64,000 nt of DNA. Source: Cellvibrio fontiphilus. GTDB taxonomy: Bacteria > Pseudomonadota > Gammaproteobacteria > Pseudomonadales > Cellvibrionaceae. The stretch lies in the NCBI RefSeq assembly GCF_035317345.1, contig NZ_JAYKTU010000006.1. One strand, written 5' to 3'. A model generated the notes under the pieces. That model did no database searches and was not told the DNA's origin. It saw only the letters and a list, made by a program, of their open reading frames with translations. This document shows, piece by piece, positions 26,765 through 35,734 of the stretch (within the stretch, counting starts at the first letter, position 1; every line of letters begins with the position of its first letter). The translations under genes were made by a program, and so were the position numbers.

Positions 26765-27073
26765 ATGAGCACGCTACATACCATTAACAAGTCACCCTAT
26801 ACAAACAATGCACTAGCTTCATGCATCAAAGTCTGCGCAGCGAGTGATGCGGTTTTATTATTAGAGGATGGCGTCCTGGGCGCAACAAAGTCTTCACCGC
26901 AAGCAGATGCAATATATCGGTTAATTGAATCGGGGGTACGAGTATTCGCAATTAGCTTTGACATAAAAGCAAGGGGGTTGAGTGAGCTTCAGATTGAGTC
27001 CGTAGAGCTGGTTGATTATGACGATTTTGTAAAACTCACCATCCAACATCGCTGTGTTCAAAGCTGGTATTAG
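26765..27073 (+). CDS. tusB: Sulfurtransferase complex subunit TusB
   Basis: A 102-residue DsrH-family protein with MSTLHTINKSPY at the start and LLLEDGVLGATK, the characteristic TusB region. The start codon follows the tusC stop after one base and the stop precedes the tusE ATG by one base. Part of the TusBCD relay to TusE. Confidence 0.9.
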   Translation: MSTLHTINKSPYTNNALASCIKVCAASDAVLLLEDGVLGATKSSPQADAIYRLIESGVRVFAISFDIKARGLSELQIESVELVDYDDFVKLTIQHRCVQSWY

Positions 27074-27074
27074 C

Positions 27075-27407
27075 ATGTATTTGAATATTGATAATCAAAA
27101 AGTTCCTGTCGACAAGGATGGATTTCTAGTCAACTTACAGGACTGGACACCAAATATTGCAGAAAAACTTGCACAAGAAGAGGAAATCGAGCTTACACCA
27201 GAGCACTGGAAAATAATCCTTCTATTAAGAGAGTTTTACGCTGAATTCCAAATTTCCCCAGCAATGAGAGCACTAGTGAAATATATTGAGAAAAAACTGG
27301 GGCCAGAAAAAGGCAGAAGTGTATATCTTCTGAACTTATTTCCACCAAGTCCCGCTAAAATTGCAAGCAAAATTGCTGGCCTACCACGTCCGACCAACTG
27401 CTTATAA
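27075..27407 (+). CDS. tusE: Sulfur relay protein TusE (DsrC family)
   Basis: TusE takes sulfur from TusBCD and delivers it to MnmA. The 110 residues carry the DsrC-family features: DKDGFLVNLQDWT, LTPEHWKIILLLREFYAEFQISPAMRALVKYI and the C-terminal AGLPRPTNCL, in which the penultimate cysteine is the sulfur-carrying residue. I use ATG 27075 because it lies one base after the tusB stop; an open extension to 27054 overlaps tusB. It converges on the AGCS symporter gene with only 2 bp between stops. Confidence 0.93.
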   Translation: MYLNIDNQKVPVDKDGFLVNLQDWTPNIAEKLAQEEEIELTPEHWKIILLLREFYAEFQISPAMRALVKYIEKKLGPEKGRSVYLLNLFPPSPAKIASKIAGLPRPTNCL

Positions 27408-27409
27408 AC

Positions 27410-28762
27410 CTAGCTAATTTTCTGTTGCGAAAAATAGTCTAACGTCAGTTTCAAAACAACCGGACTCAATAGCCACAAGGATATTAGGTTTGGAATGGCC
27501 ATCAATGCGTTAAGGGTATCAGCAAGAAGCCAAACAAAATCCAGATGAAAGACTGCGCCACCAAAAACAGCAAAAACCCAGAGAATTCGGAAGGGCGTGA
27601 CACTTTTTTTACCGGCGAGGTAGATCCAGCACCGCTCTCCATAGTAACTCCAACCCAGTATAGTGGTAAAAGTGAAGACGACTAACGCCGATGCTAACAG
27701 GTAAGCCCCCACCCCTGGTAAAGCGGATTCAAATGCAAGAGAAGATAAGCTCGCGCCGCTCGCTCCTCCATTCCATACACCGGTACAAACAATCACTAAT
27801 CCAGTGAGAGTACAAATCAGAATGGTGTCGATAAAAGTGCCAATCATCCCGATAAGACCTGAACGAACCGGACTATTTGTCACAGCGGCAGCCTGAGCAA
27901 TCCCAGCAGTTCCAAGCCCTGCCTCATTAGAAAAAATGCCTCTAGCCACTCCATATTGAATGGCCATCAATACTGCGGCCCCAGCAAAACCGCCAGATGC
28001 GGCGGCAGGAGTGAAAGCATGGATGAATATTAATGACAGAGCCTCGGGGATCCGTGAAGCATATAAAACCAATACGACTACCGACATCAAAATGTAAGCA
28101 ATACACATAAATGGAACCAACGAAGCAGCAACCTTGGCAATACGTTTTATCCCCCCCAGAACAACCATAGCTACGGCTAATGTCGTGATTAGCCCGGTGA
28201 TCCATGTTTCCACACCGAAGGTCACTCTAATAACTTCAGCCATACTGTTTGACTGAACCATATTCCCAATACCAAAGCCTGCCAACCCACCAAAGAGCGC
28301 AAATACAAAACCCAGCCAACGCCACGAATGGCTTAAGCCATTTTTGATTGCATACATAGGGCCGCCACTGCATTCACCTCTATCGTCAACATCGCGATAA
28401 TGCACTGCGAGCACTACTTCAGAATACTTGGTGGCCATTCCGACTAAAGCTGTACACCACATCCAAAACAACGCGCCCGGCCCACCCAAAAAAATCGCTG
28501 TTGCTACCCCGGCAATATTTCCAGTGCCAACAGTTGCTGACAAGCATGTCATTAAGGCCTGGAAAGAACTCACTTGACCAAGAGACTTATCATCCTTTGT
28601 TCTGCCCTGCCACATTAGACGAAAACCAAGCCCCAGGCGTAAGATTGGCATCCCCTTTAAACCAATCATTAAGTAGAATCCCGTTCCCAAAATGAGAACC
28701 AGCATGGGAACGCCCCATACCAAGTTATTTATCTGTGCAACGAGATTATGGATAAAATCCAT
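27410..28762 (-). CDS. Sodium:alanine/glycine symporter of the AGCS family
   Basis: An inner-membrane transporter of about eleven helices, 450 residues. The AGCS signatures are clear: ATVGTGNIAGVATAIFLGGPGALFWMW near residue 75, the ECSGGPMYAI stretch, and IFSNEAGLGTAGIAQAAA near residue 275. Substrate is probably alanine or glycine with sodium. A terminator separates it from yajC, so it is likely transcribed alone from just upstream of 28762. Confidence 0.93.
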   Translation of the reverse strand: MDFIHNLVAQINNLVWGVPMLVLILGTGFYLMIGLKGMPILRLGLGFRLMWQGRTKDDKSLGQVSSFQALMTCLSATVGTGNIAGVATAIFLGGPGALFWMWCTALVGMATKYSEVVLAVHYRDVDDRGECSGGPMYAIKNGLSHSWRWLGFVFALFGGLAGFGIGNMVQSNSMAEVIRVTFGVETWITGLITTLAVAMVVLGGIKRIAKVAASLVPFMCIAYILMSVVVLVLYASRIPEALSLIFIHAFTPAAASGGFAGAAVLMAIQYGVARGIFSNEAGLGTAGIAQAAAVTNSPVRSGLIGMIGTFIDTILICTLTGLVIVCTGVWNGGASGASLSSLAFESALPGVGAYLLASALVVFTFTTILGWSYYGERCWIYLAGKKSVTPFRILWVFAVFGGAVFHLDFVWLLADTLNALMAIPNLISLWLLSPVVLKLTLDYFSQQKIS

Positions 28763-28783
28763 TCAGATAAGCTCCGAAAAAAT

Positions 28784-28808
28784 AAAAAAGGGGCATAAGC
28801 CCCTTTTT
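28784..28808 (-). terminator. Intrinsic terminator of yajC
   Basis: A 10-bp stem (AAAAAGGGGC with its complement) and an ATAA loop with flanking A/T runs. It lies between yajC and the AGCS gene. Confidence 0.88.
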
Positions 28809-28822
28809 GAAGATTTGACATT

Positions 28823-29164
28823 TTAAGCCGATTCTATTGTTTTAATCGTGCCTTTGGGCAGCACGGCATGCACTGCAACTTTTTGAAATTTAAGCTCTAC
28901 GTTATTGCCCGTTTCAAGAACTATGTAATTTTCGTCAACTTTGATAACCTTGCCTAGCATGCCACTTGTCATAACAACTTCATCGCCTTTAGCTAGGGCA
29001 GCAACCAAGTTTTGGTGTTCTTTCTGACGCTTGCGCTGGGGGCGGATGATGAGCAGGTACATGAAAAGAAACATACCGCCAAACATCAACAAGGTAATCA
29101 TTGGATTGCCTTGTGGGGCAGCAGCTTCGGTTTGAGCGACTGCAGACGCTATAAAGAAACTCAT
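28823..29164 (-). CDS. yajC: Preprotein translocase auxiliary protein YajC
   Basis: YajC is a small inner-membrane partner of SecDF. The 113 residues have one membrane helix (about 22-41, ITLLMFGGMFLFMYLLIIRPQ) followed by RKRQKEHQNLVAALAKGDEVVMTSGMLGKV, the family signature. In most gammaproteobacteria yajC lies between tgt and secD-secF. Here neither neighbour is present and a terminator follows immediately, so this is an isolated copy. Confidence 0.93.
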   Translation of the reverse strand: MSFFIASAVAQTEAAAPQGNPMITLLMFGGMFLFMYLLIIRPQRKRQKEHQNLVAALAKGDEVVMTSGMLGKVIKVDENYIVLETGNNVELKFQKVAVHAVLPKGTIKTIESA

Positions 29165-29259
29165 GAAACTAACCTCTAAGAATAAAGAGCGCCAACTTTA
29201 CCTGTTTTAAAAGTCTCAGGCAATTGGCACCCTATTCTTAGAACTTTAGAGAGAAAACT

Positions 29260-29703
29260 CTAAGCATAATCTCGAAAAAGCTTTCTAAAAACACTGGGTG
29301 AGAGGCCAGTCCAACGCTTAAATGCGTTGGTGAAACTGGTTCTATCGGAGAAATCCAGCGCCTTAGAAACATTATCAACGCTCATGTGTTCGTCAATCAG
29401 GTACTTGATTGCATAATGAAAACGCAATGCATCTCTTATTTGAGCAAAATTAGCATTCTGATTTTGTAGCCGACGCTGCAAGGTACGCTTCGAGAGCTTT
29501 AAATCCTCAGCTATACGATCAATGGATAGATCTTCCCGACCCACGCGCTGTTTCAAGGCATCTATCACTCTGGCAGAAACCCCCTCAAATCTAGGGATTT
29601 CAGCGATAGACAAGTATTCTTCGTATGATCGAACCTCAGCTCCTGCGAAAGAGTTTTCCGAGGAACCTTCGTTATTCCGGTAAATTCGCTGTAATTGAAT
29701 CAT
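29260..29703 (-). CDS. Short AraC-family transcriptional regulator (HTH domain only)
   Basis: A 147-residue protein whose last 100 residues form the double helix-turn-helix of the AraC/XylS family: LSIDRIAEDLKLSKRTLQRRLQ (first HTH) and VDNVSKALDFSDRTSFTNAFKRWTGLSPSVFRK (second, with the signature end). The N-terminal 45 residues have no recognisable effector domain. Typical members are 280-340 residues, so this is either a naturally short type or a truncated gene; no upstream in-frame sensor is seen. Targets are unknown; bcp lies about 215 bp upstream. Confidence 0.85.
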   Translation of the reverse strand: MIQLQRIYRNNEGSSENSFAGAEVRSYEEYLSIAEIPRFEGVSARVIDALKQRVGREDLSIDRIAEDLKLSKRTLQRRLQNQNANFAQIRDALRFHYAIKYLIDEHMSVDNVSKALDFSDRTSFTNAFKRWTGLSPSVFRKLFRDYA

Positions 29704-29918
29704 CCAGGCGTCTCCTTTGCCAATATAAGGCAGTTGTGGAATTTAAGGAGTGTCACTTGTCGGCCAATTAAAGCCAACAGCATCGATATCATCCTTTTGT
29801 CGATCAAGCCACACTCGACATAGAAGATTATAGTCTATATCGATTCACAACAAAGAGAAATGCGTATGGTTTTCACATAGCGAACTTTTTATATCACATT
29901 TCAATATAAACAGTAGAT

Positions 29919-30392
29919 TTAAATGCCATTTCGCAAAATCGCCAGCACATCCTGATCGTGGGTCTTTGTATTAACCTTTTCCAGTATCCTACAGAGACGC
30001 CCGTCTTTATTGATAATAAACGTAGTGCGCAGAATGCCCATGAACTCCTTACCCATAAACTTCTTCAAACCCCAAACTCCATAGGAGTCTGCCACAGCAT
30101 GATCTTCATCAGAGAGCAGATTAAAACCCAAGCTATATTTATCGGCAAACTTAATAAGTTTGGCTGGGGCATCAGGACTTATGCCCAATACAACAGAATC
30201 TAACTTTTCGAACTCAGCTGATGAGGAGTCAATCCCGCAAGCTTGAACCGTACATCCGGGCGTTGATGCTTTAGGATAAAAGTAAAGCACAACATTTTTT
30301 TTACCTTTGAATTCTTTCAGCGAGACCTTCTCACCATGCTGATTGCTTAATGTAAAAGCGGGCGCCAGATTATTTATTTTAGGAAGACTCAT
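29919..30392 (-). CDS. bcp: Thioredoxin-dependent thiol peroxidase Bcp
   Basis: A peroxiredoxin of the BCP/PrxQ group that removes hydroperoxides using thioredoxin. The 157 residues contain FYPKASTPGCTVQACGI with peroxidatic Cys47 and the resolving Cys52 five residues later, the spacing diagnostic of PrxQ. The start ATG follows an AAGG site. It lies 67 bp downstream of the diguanylate cyclase on the same strand. Confidence 0.93.
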   Translation of the reverse strand: MSLPKINNLAPAFTLSNQHGEKVSLKEFKGKKNVVLYFYPKASTPGCTVQACGIDSSSAEFEKLDSVVLGISPDAPAKLIKFADKYSLGFNLLSDEDHAVADSYGVWGLKKFMGKEFMGILRTTFIINKDGRLCRILEKVNTKTHDQDVLAILRNGI

Positions 30393-30459
30393 AATTCAAA
30401 AGACCTTGGGCATTTGCAGTTAGGGTTTTTATTTTTTACGTTTTATCACAAATAACGGA

Positions 30460-31158
30460 TCAATCATTCGCATCGTTAAACAAGTTAAATAACGCATCCT
30501 TTTCATCAGTCGTAACATTAGTATCGGTGACCAATGGGATATCAATTGGACCTTTAACCAAGTTGCGACCGGCTGCTTTGGCTTGATACAAGCGCGAATC
30601 CACTCTTTCGATAAATTCCTGAAAGGTGTAATTATCTGTAGATTTAAATTCATCAACACCCAGGCTAGCTGTCATTTGCACATTTTTTCTATTTATTTTA
30701 AGTTCGCTGTTTGCAATTAAAAATCGTAAACGTTCAGCGACATTCAATGCTTGATGTATTTCAGTGCCAGGCAAAATTACAGCAAATTCCTCACCGCCAA
30801 AACGGCAGGCAAAATCCAATTTACGTATCGCGACTTTTATTAGCTGGGATACGTGTTGCAAAGCCTGATTACCCAACTCATGACCCCAAGTGTCATTGAA
30901 TTGTTTGAAATGATCTATATCGAGAATGATCAATGATAGAGGAACCGAGGAGCGACGACTTCGCTCCATTTCCAAGGGTAATATATTGGAGAAAAAACGA
31001 AAATTGTACAGTCCGGTCAAAGCATCTGTTTGCACTTGATGACGAAGCTCATCAACTTCATTCCGCAAGCTCAACAACTCATTCATTAGACGGCATTGCT
31101 GACCTGTAGCAGGGCAAGATAAATTTTCCGAGTTTGATGACAAGCCTGAGTTATCCAT
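30460..31158 (-). CDS. Diguanylate cyclase (GGDEF domain)
   Basis: It should make cyclic-di-GMP from two GTP. The 232 residues have a cysteine-containing N-terminus (CPATGQQC), a short coiled coil (MNELLSLRNEVDELRHQVQ), then a GGDEF domain beginning DALTGLYNFRFF, with active site RFGGEEFAV and the product-inhibition I-site RKLD exactly five residues upstream. No membrane segment is present, so it is cytosolic. It starts 7 bp after aguB without a clear ribosome site, which points to translation coupled to the polyamine genes. Confidence 0.92.
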   Translation of the reverse strand: MDNSGLSSNSENLSCPATGQQCRLMNELLSLRNEVDELRHQVQTDALTGLYNFRFFSNILPLEMERSRRSSVPLSLIILDIDHFKQFNDTWGHELGNQALQHVSQLIKVAIRKLDFACRFGGEEFAVILPGTEIHQALNVAERLRFLIANSELKINRKNVQMTASLGVDEFKSTDNYTFQEFIERVDSRLYQAKAAGRNLVKGPIDIPLVTDTNVTTDEKDALFNLFNDAND

Positions 31159-31165
31159 AAGACTT

Positions 31166-32065
31166 TTAGTCGCGATAAATCTTTAATAAATCGCCATAGT
31201 GATCTATGCGTCTGTCGCGCAGATAAGGCCACATGCGACGGACAGCCTCACTTCGCTGCAAATCTATTGTGACCACGGCATTTGCTTCCTGATCGGTAGA
31301 TGCAACCCATAGAAATTCTCCTTGCGGCCCTGCAATAAAACTATTACCCCAAAAATCCAGACCACAACCACCTGCAGGATCAGGCTCATGCCCTACTCTA
31401 TTAACACTGACTACAGGCAAACCATTGGCAATCGCATGAGCACGCTGAACTGTCACCCAAGCTTCACGCTGACGCGCTTTTTCCTGGGCATCTTCACCAG
31501 GAGTCCAACCAATTGCTGTTGGATAAATTAATAAGTCTGCACCAGCCATCGCCATAAGACGGGCTGCTTCGGGAAACCACTGATCCCAACACACTAAAAC
31601 ACCCAGAGAACCAACCGAGGTTTGGATTGGATAAAAGCCCAAATCGCCAGGAGTAAAATAAAACTTTTCATAGTAACCAGGATCATCTGGTATATGCATT
31701 TTGCGATATTTTCCAGCAATAGAGCCGTCTCTCTCTAAAACCACTGCAGTGTTGTGATGCAACCCAACACCACGTTTTTCAAACAGAGAGGCAACTATTA
31801 CTATGTTTAATTCGCGCGCCAAATCGCCTAACTGATCCGTGCTGGGACCAGGAATGGTTTCAGCCTGATCGAAATGATCACTTATTTCTTGTTGGCAAAA
31901 ATACAAACCTCGATGCAGCTCTTGAAGAACCACCAACTCAGCTCCCTGTGCAGCCAATACGCGAATATTGTTAAGGGTTTTGGTGAAATTCTCATTCGAA
32001 TCGGCACTGCATGATTGTTGAATTACACCAACTTTGAGATTTTTTTTGACGTGATTACTGCGCAT
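31166..32065 (-). CDS. aguB: N-carbamoylputrescine amidase
   Basis: A nitrilase-family hydrolase that converts N-carbamoylputrescine to putrescine, carbon dioxide and ammonia. The Glu-Lys-Cys triad is visible: Glu in LVVLQELHRGLYF, Lys in GKYRKMHIPDDPGYYEKFYF and Cys in GVLVCWDQWFPEAARL. ALLIYPTAIGW-like sequence and the length of 299 residues fit AguB. Its ATG overlaps the aguA stop by one base (TAATG). Confidence 0.95.
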   Translation of the reverse strand: MRSNHVKKNLKVGVIQQSCSADSNENFTKTLNNIRVLAAQGAELVVLQELHRGLYFCQQEISDHFDQAETIPGPSTDQLGDLARELNIVIVASLFEKRGVGLHHNTAVVLERDGSIAGKYRKMHIPDDPGYYEKFYFTPGDLGFYPIQTSVGSLGVLVCWDQWFPEAARLMAMAGADLLIYPTAIGWTPGEDAQEKARQREAWVTVQRAHAIANGLPVVSVNRVGHEPDPAGGCGLDFWGNSFIAGPQGEFLWVASTDQEANAVVTIDLQRSEAVRRMWPYLRDRRIDHYGDLLKIYRD

Positions 32066-33108
32066 TAAAGTGGCTCCAAAACACCTTCAGGAATTTGCAT
32101 GGTAATGCAGTGCAAGCTCCCCCCCTGCTCTATGAGGGCATTACAGGGAATACCGAGGATTTCATACCCAGGAAATGCCTGCGATACAACTTCTAATGCA
32201 TCTTCATCCATCGGTAATTCATAGATAGGAACTAATACCGCCTCGTTTATCACAAGAAAGTTGGCATAAGTAGATGGCAACCGCGCATCACTCTCACGCC
32301 CCAAAACTGGACCCGACCACGGAAGAGGCAGCAAACGATAAGGCTCACCATCAGCATTAGTAAACGTTTTTAACTGCGCTTCCATTTTTTTTAATTCAGC
32401 ATAATGCTCATCATTTTCATCGTCACATGCCGTATACACAATTGTATTATTGGGACAAAGGCGCGCCAGGGTATCTATATGGCTATCAGTGTCATCGCCC
32501 GCAAGATAACCATAATCGAGCCAGTTTATTTTACGCACACCAAATGCTGCTTTTAAGCGTGTCTCTATATCTGTTTTGTTTAAATCCGGATTACGATTTT
32601 TATTTAACAAACAAGACGATGTAGTTAATAAAGTGCCCTGACCATCAGTCTCTATAGAGCCGCCCTCAAGCACCCAATCCTGCTCTTCAAAAACGGCATA
32701 GGGAAATGCATCTTGATTGAACAACACCTTGGATATTTGATTATCCTGAGCATGAGGAAATTTATTGCCCCAACCATTAAACTGGAAATCAAGTAATCTA
32801 AAAACACCGTCCGTCTCTACTGTAATAGGTCCATGATCGCGCGCCCACGTATCGTCACTGGCACAGGGATACAAATGGATATACTCCATAGGAGCACCCA
32901 TAGCTTCAAGGCGTGCATAAACCTCTTCTTTCATTTGATCGGGCACAGCAATGACGACATCGGCGTAATCAACAATCACTGTTGCCAAAGCCTCATACAA
33001 CTCAGTGACATCTTCAAGAATCCAGTTCCAAGCAGTATTTTTATGCGGCCAGGTTAACATGACCGCATCCTGTGGCTCCCACTCGGCGGGCAAACGTTGG
33101 ATAGACAT
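32065..33108 (-). CDS. aguA: Agmatine deiminase
   Basis: It hydrolyses agmatine to N-carbamoylputrescine, the step before AguB. The 347-residue guanidino-modifying enzyme shows LPAEWEPQDAVMLTWPH at the start, DTWARDHGPI, the histidine in DDTDSHIDTLARL and the C-terminal catalytic cysteine in GGSLHCITMQIP. AGAGGTG precedes the ATG. It opens the aguA-aguB-diguanylate cyclase unit. Confidence 0.96.
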   Translation of the reverse strand: MSIQRLPAEWEPQDAVMLTWPHKNTAWNWILEDVTELYEALATVIVDYADVVIAVPDQMKEEVYARLEAMGAPMEYIHLYPCASDDTWARDHGPITVETDGVFRLLDFQFNGWGNKFPHAQDNQISKVLFNQDAFPYAVFEEQDWVLEGGSIETDGQGTLLTTSSCLLNKNRNPDLNKTDIETRLKAAFGVRKINWLDYGYLAGDDTDSHIDTLARLCPNNTIVYTACDDENDEHYAELKKMEAQLKTFTNADGEPYRLLPLPWSGPVLGRESDARLPSTYANFLVINEAVLVPIYELPMDEDALEVVSQAFPGYEILGIPCNALIEQGGSLHCITMQIPEGVLEPL

Positions 33109-33182
33109 AAAAACACCTCTTTACCAATAAAATGAGCTAATTTTTAGAATATTATAAACAAACCAGAACAGGCATTGTGTGT

Positions 33183-33719
33183 TTAATCCTTTGGTATTAC
33201 CTGCTCTTGGGCAGGTAGCGAAATCACTCCGTCAGCGTTTCTTTCCAATACTGTTTTTTGCTGTTTAGTCACAGGGGAACCCACCTGAATAATTGCCGAC
33301 ACTACGCGTTGCGAACGACGATTGGCAGAAACCAGTTCAACATACAACCGCACGTAATGACGCCCTTCGCGTTTTATATTCAGGCTGAGCGGCAAATTAT
33401 ATTTGCCTGTGGAGGCAGGAAGAAAAGTGACCAAATCGATAGGCGATAAAATACTTAGGCCATCACTGGGTGCAACACGCACCGATAACTCTTCAAAAGC
33501 CGCAGGCGCATCCAGTATAAGCGTTAGGTCTTGCATGCCCAATGCCGCTAATCCAATCGGTTGTGTATTGCTAATACTGACACTTGCCCCTGGTTTGCCG
33601 AGCGTATGAACTGGTGATCGATTACTGTCGCTGTCCGGTGAGCGATTGCCCGAATAGCATGCTTGCGTGAGCATAATAATCAATGAAAAAAACAATATGC
33701 TTGATATTTTACTGGCCAT
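33183..33719 (-). CDS. Lipoprotein of unknown function, 178 residues
   Basis: The N-terminus is a lipoprotein signal: a hydrophobic core and the lipobox LTQAC. The rest has no family I recognise; it shows beta-rich stretches (YVRLYVELVSANRRSQRVVSAIIQVG) like a small Ig-type fold. It starts 9 bp after the stop of the metalloprotease lipoprotein gene, so both are probably made together and may act as partners at the membrane. Confidence 0.75.
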   Translation of the reverse strand: MASKISSILFFSLIIMLTQACYSGNRSPDSDSNRSPVHTLGKPGASVSISNTQPIGLAALGMQDLTLILDAPAAFEELSVRVAPSDGLSILSPIDLVTFLPASTGKYNLPLSLNIKREGRHYVRLYVELVSANRRSQRVVSAIIQVGSPVTKQQKTVLERNADGVISLPAQEQVIPKD

Positions 33720-33728
33720 AATATTTAC

Positions 33729-35528
33729 CTAATTTGGTAACGCGCGCACATTAAAACACTGCTCAACTGAAGCTGTTACATCTGAATCCAATGCCCTTGC
33801 TTCGACCACTTCCAACACATATACACCGGCAGAGAGAAAACGATTAATCGTTTCATCATCGGCAGCAGCAGATTCAGCCTGTGCGATCAATTGCCCCTGC
33901 CGGTAAAGGTAGAGATCCGGATCAGAAACACTGGCTCCTAGGAGTGCTGCAGTTGCATTTATCTCATATCTGCCACTGGACACTATATTTAGCAATAAGA
34001 ACTGGGAAACACCGAGTTTATTGTAGGAACCATTTTCATTGGAGCTACACACATTTACTGAGGTGTTATTGAGCGGAAGATTTTTGTAGACGGGCAAATT
34101 AGCAATCGCGCCCCCCGAATTACTTTCACCAGAACCAAAGCGATCGGTGATCGCAATATTTTGTCCGGTCAATAAGCTATCAAACCCGGCACTAACAGCA
34201 GGCATAGCTAAGCGTAATTGTTCCGCAAACAGGTATACCGATACAAATGCATCACTGGAGCGATAGTTTTCACGCCTAATAATGGTAAAAACATCGGAAA
34301 AATTGCGCGCTGTTTTATTGTTATCACTGGTGTAAAAATTATACAGAACAGATTGGATCGAAGCTTCAGAGTACCAACCACGCACCGCATTATTAATACG
34401 ATTAACTGTGATTTGAAAACCGCTGGCTTGTGCCTCACCACTGGCATCCCGATAGACGGGATCATCCAGCAACATCGCAGAAAAAGCATTAGCAAAACCT
34501 TCGGACATGGCAACTCGCATATCTAACTTATCATCGCCTTGATGGTTACCGCCGATGTTATCCGAGCGAGATAATTTTGCCTCGATATAATGCCCCCATT
34601 CATGCAAAATCACATGGCGATCATATTCATCGGTATCTTCGTCTTGGCCACCCAAGAGATAGATTGCATTCAGGTCATCACGATAAAAACTGGTGCCAAT
34701 TTCACCCAAATCCAGCTCACCATCCGCGGTAATATTGTTTGGACTCCAACGTAATTCGAGCGCGGGTAATTGCACTGAATTATCGGCACCAAGCAACCGC
34801 TCAAGGCCAGTATAAATAGAATCAAGAATTGCAAAAGGTGCAGCCACACGCGGTTGGGTATAAGCATTTCCCGTCCATCCCGATGCCGCATGGAGATTAC
34901 GCACGGCTGTGGATGGTGCAGCAATCAGTAGTGAACCACTCATGGTGTAAAGATCATTATTGCTGGTGTTATCAGTAACTTTAAAATTCCAGCTCGCCTG
35001 ACTGTTGATTTGCGGTGATAGTAATTGCGCTTTCACACGCACACGCACGGGCAAATCACGGGTTACTGTGAATGAATAATCACCATTGGCCGTAGTTATA
35101 CCGGAAGACAATATATTGTTATTGGTATCCAGCAATTCTACAACCAATCCCCTGCCCGGCATTGTGGCTGTAGCGGCATAATCGAGGCCGTTATTGGATA
35201 CATCATGGGGAACAAAGTCATAGGTGACCTGACCTGAAATAACAACAAGACCGGAACTTGCAGAAGACACAGTAGAGGAAATTGAACTGGCCGATGACAA
35301 CTCAGCACTTGATGACATAACTGCACTTGAGTTTGTGTTTAGTGACGAGGCCTCTGTACTGGATAGTGTGGACAGGGAAGACGCAGGCGCGCTGTTGGGT
35401 GCAACGTTTGTGGCCGAGGAAGAACCGCCGCCACAGCCGGAGAATAATGCTGTAAATCCAACAATCCCCACAACAAACAGACAGCGGCTGATACGATGAA
35501 ATAACGCAAACGATAGGAATTCAGTCAT
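33729..35528 (-). CDS. Secreted lipoprotein with zinc-metalloprotease HEWGH motif
   Basis: The 599-residue protein has a signal peptide with lipobox LFSGC, a serine-rich linker of about 55 residues typical of Cellvibrio-type exported proteins, a beta-sandwich like the carboxypeptidase regulatory domain (GQVTYDF...NGDYSFTVTRDLPVRVRVKA), a central zinc site VILHEWGHYIEAKL with a possible third ligand in the helix MSEGFANAFSAMLL, and a C-terminal PPC-like domain (DPDLYLYRQGQLIAQAES). The protease family is not one I can name. I use ATG 35528, preceded by AGAGG; a start 18 bases upstream is open. Confidence 0.82.
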   Translation of the reverse strand: MTEFLSFALFHRISRCLFVVGIVGFTALFSGCGGGSSSATNVAPNSAPASSLSTLSSTEASSLNTNSSAVMSSSAELSSASSISSTVSSASSGLVVISGQVTYDFVPHDVSNNGLDYAATATMPGRGLVVELLDTNNNILSSGITTANGDYSFTVTRDLPVRVRVKAQLLSPQINSQASWNFKVTDNTSNNDLYTMSGSLLIAAPSTAVRNLHAASGWTGNAYTQPRVAAPFAILDSIYTGLERLLGADNSVQLPALELRWSPNNITADGELDLGEIGTSFYRDDLNAIYLLGGQDEDTDEYDRHVILHEWGHYIEAKLSRSDNIGGNHQGDDKLDMRVAMSEGFANAFSAMLLDDPVYRDASGEAQASGFQITVNRINNAVRGWYSEASIQSVLYNFYTSDNNKTARNFSDVFTIIRRENYRSSDAFVSVYLFAEQLRLAMPAVSAGFDSLLTGQNIAITDRFGSGESNSGGAIANLPVYKNLPLNNTSVNVCSSNENGSYNKLGVSQFLLLNIVSSGRYEINATAALLGASVSDPDLYLYRQGQLIAQAESAAADDETINRFLSAGVYVLEVVEARALDSDVTASVEQCFNVRALPN

Positions 35529-35734
35529 ATAAACCTCTGGAGGCACCTAGCCATAATTTTTCGCTGCGCACACTTCTCAGTGCACAATAGCCTCGACGTA
35601 AATTATTCAGCTGTGCAAGTATAAACAAAAACCCCGATTAAGCGATTGGTTCGCTGGCGCAACAATGGCATTATCCAGATAATGCAGATACTTCACTGAT
35701 ATTTTTCAAGACACACAATCAGGTCATTAACCTT

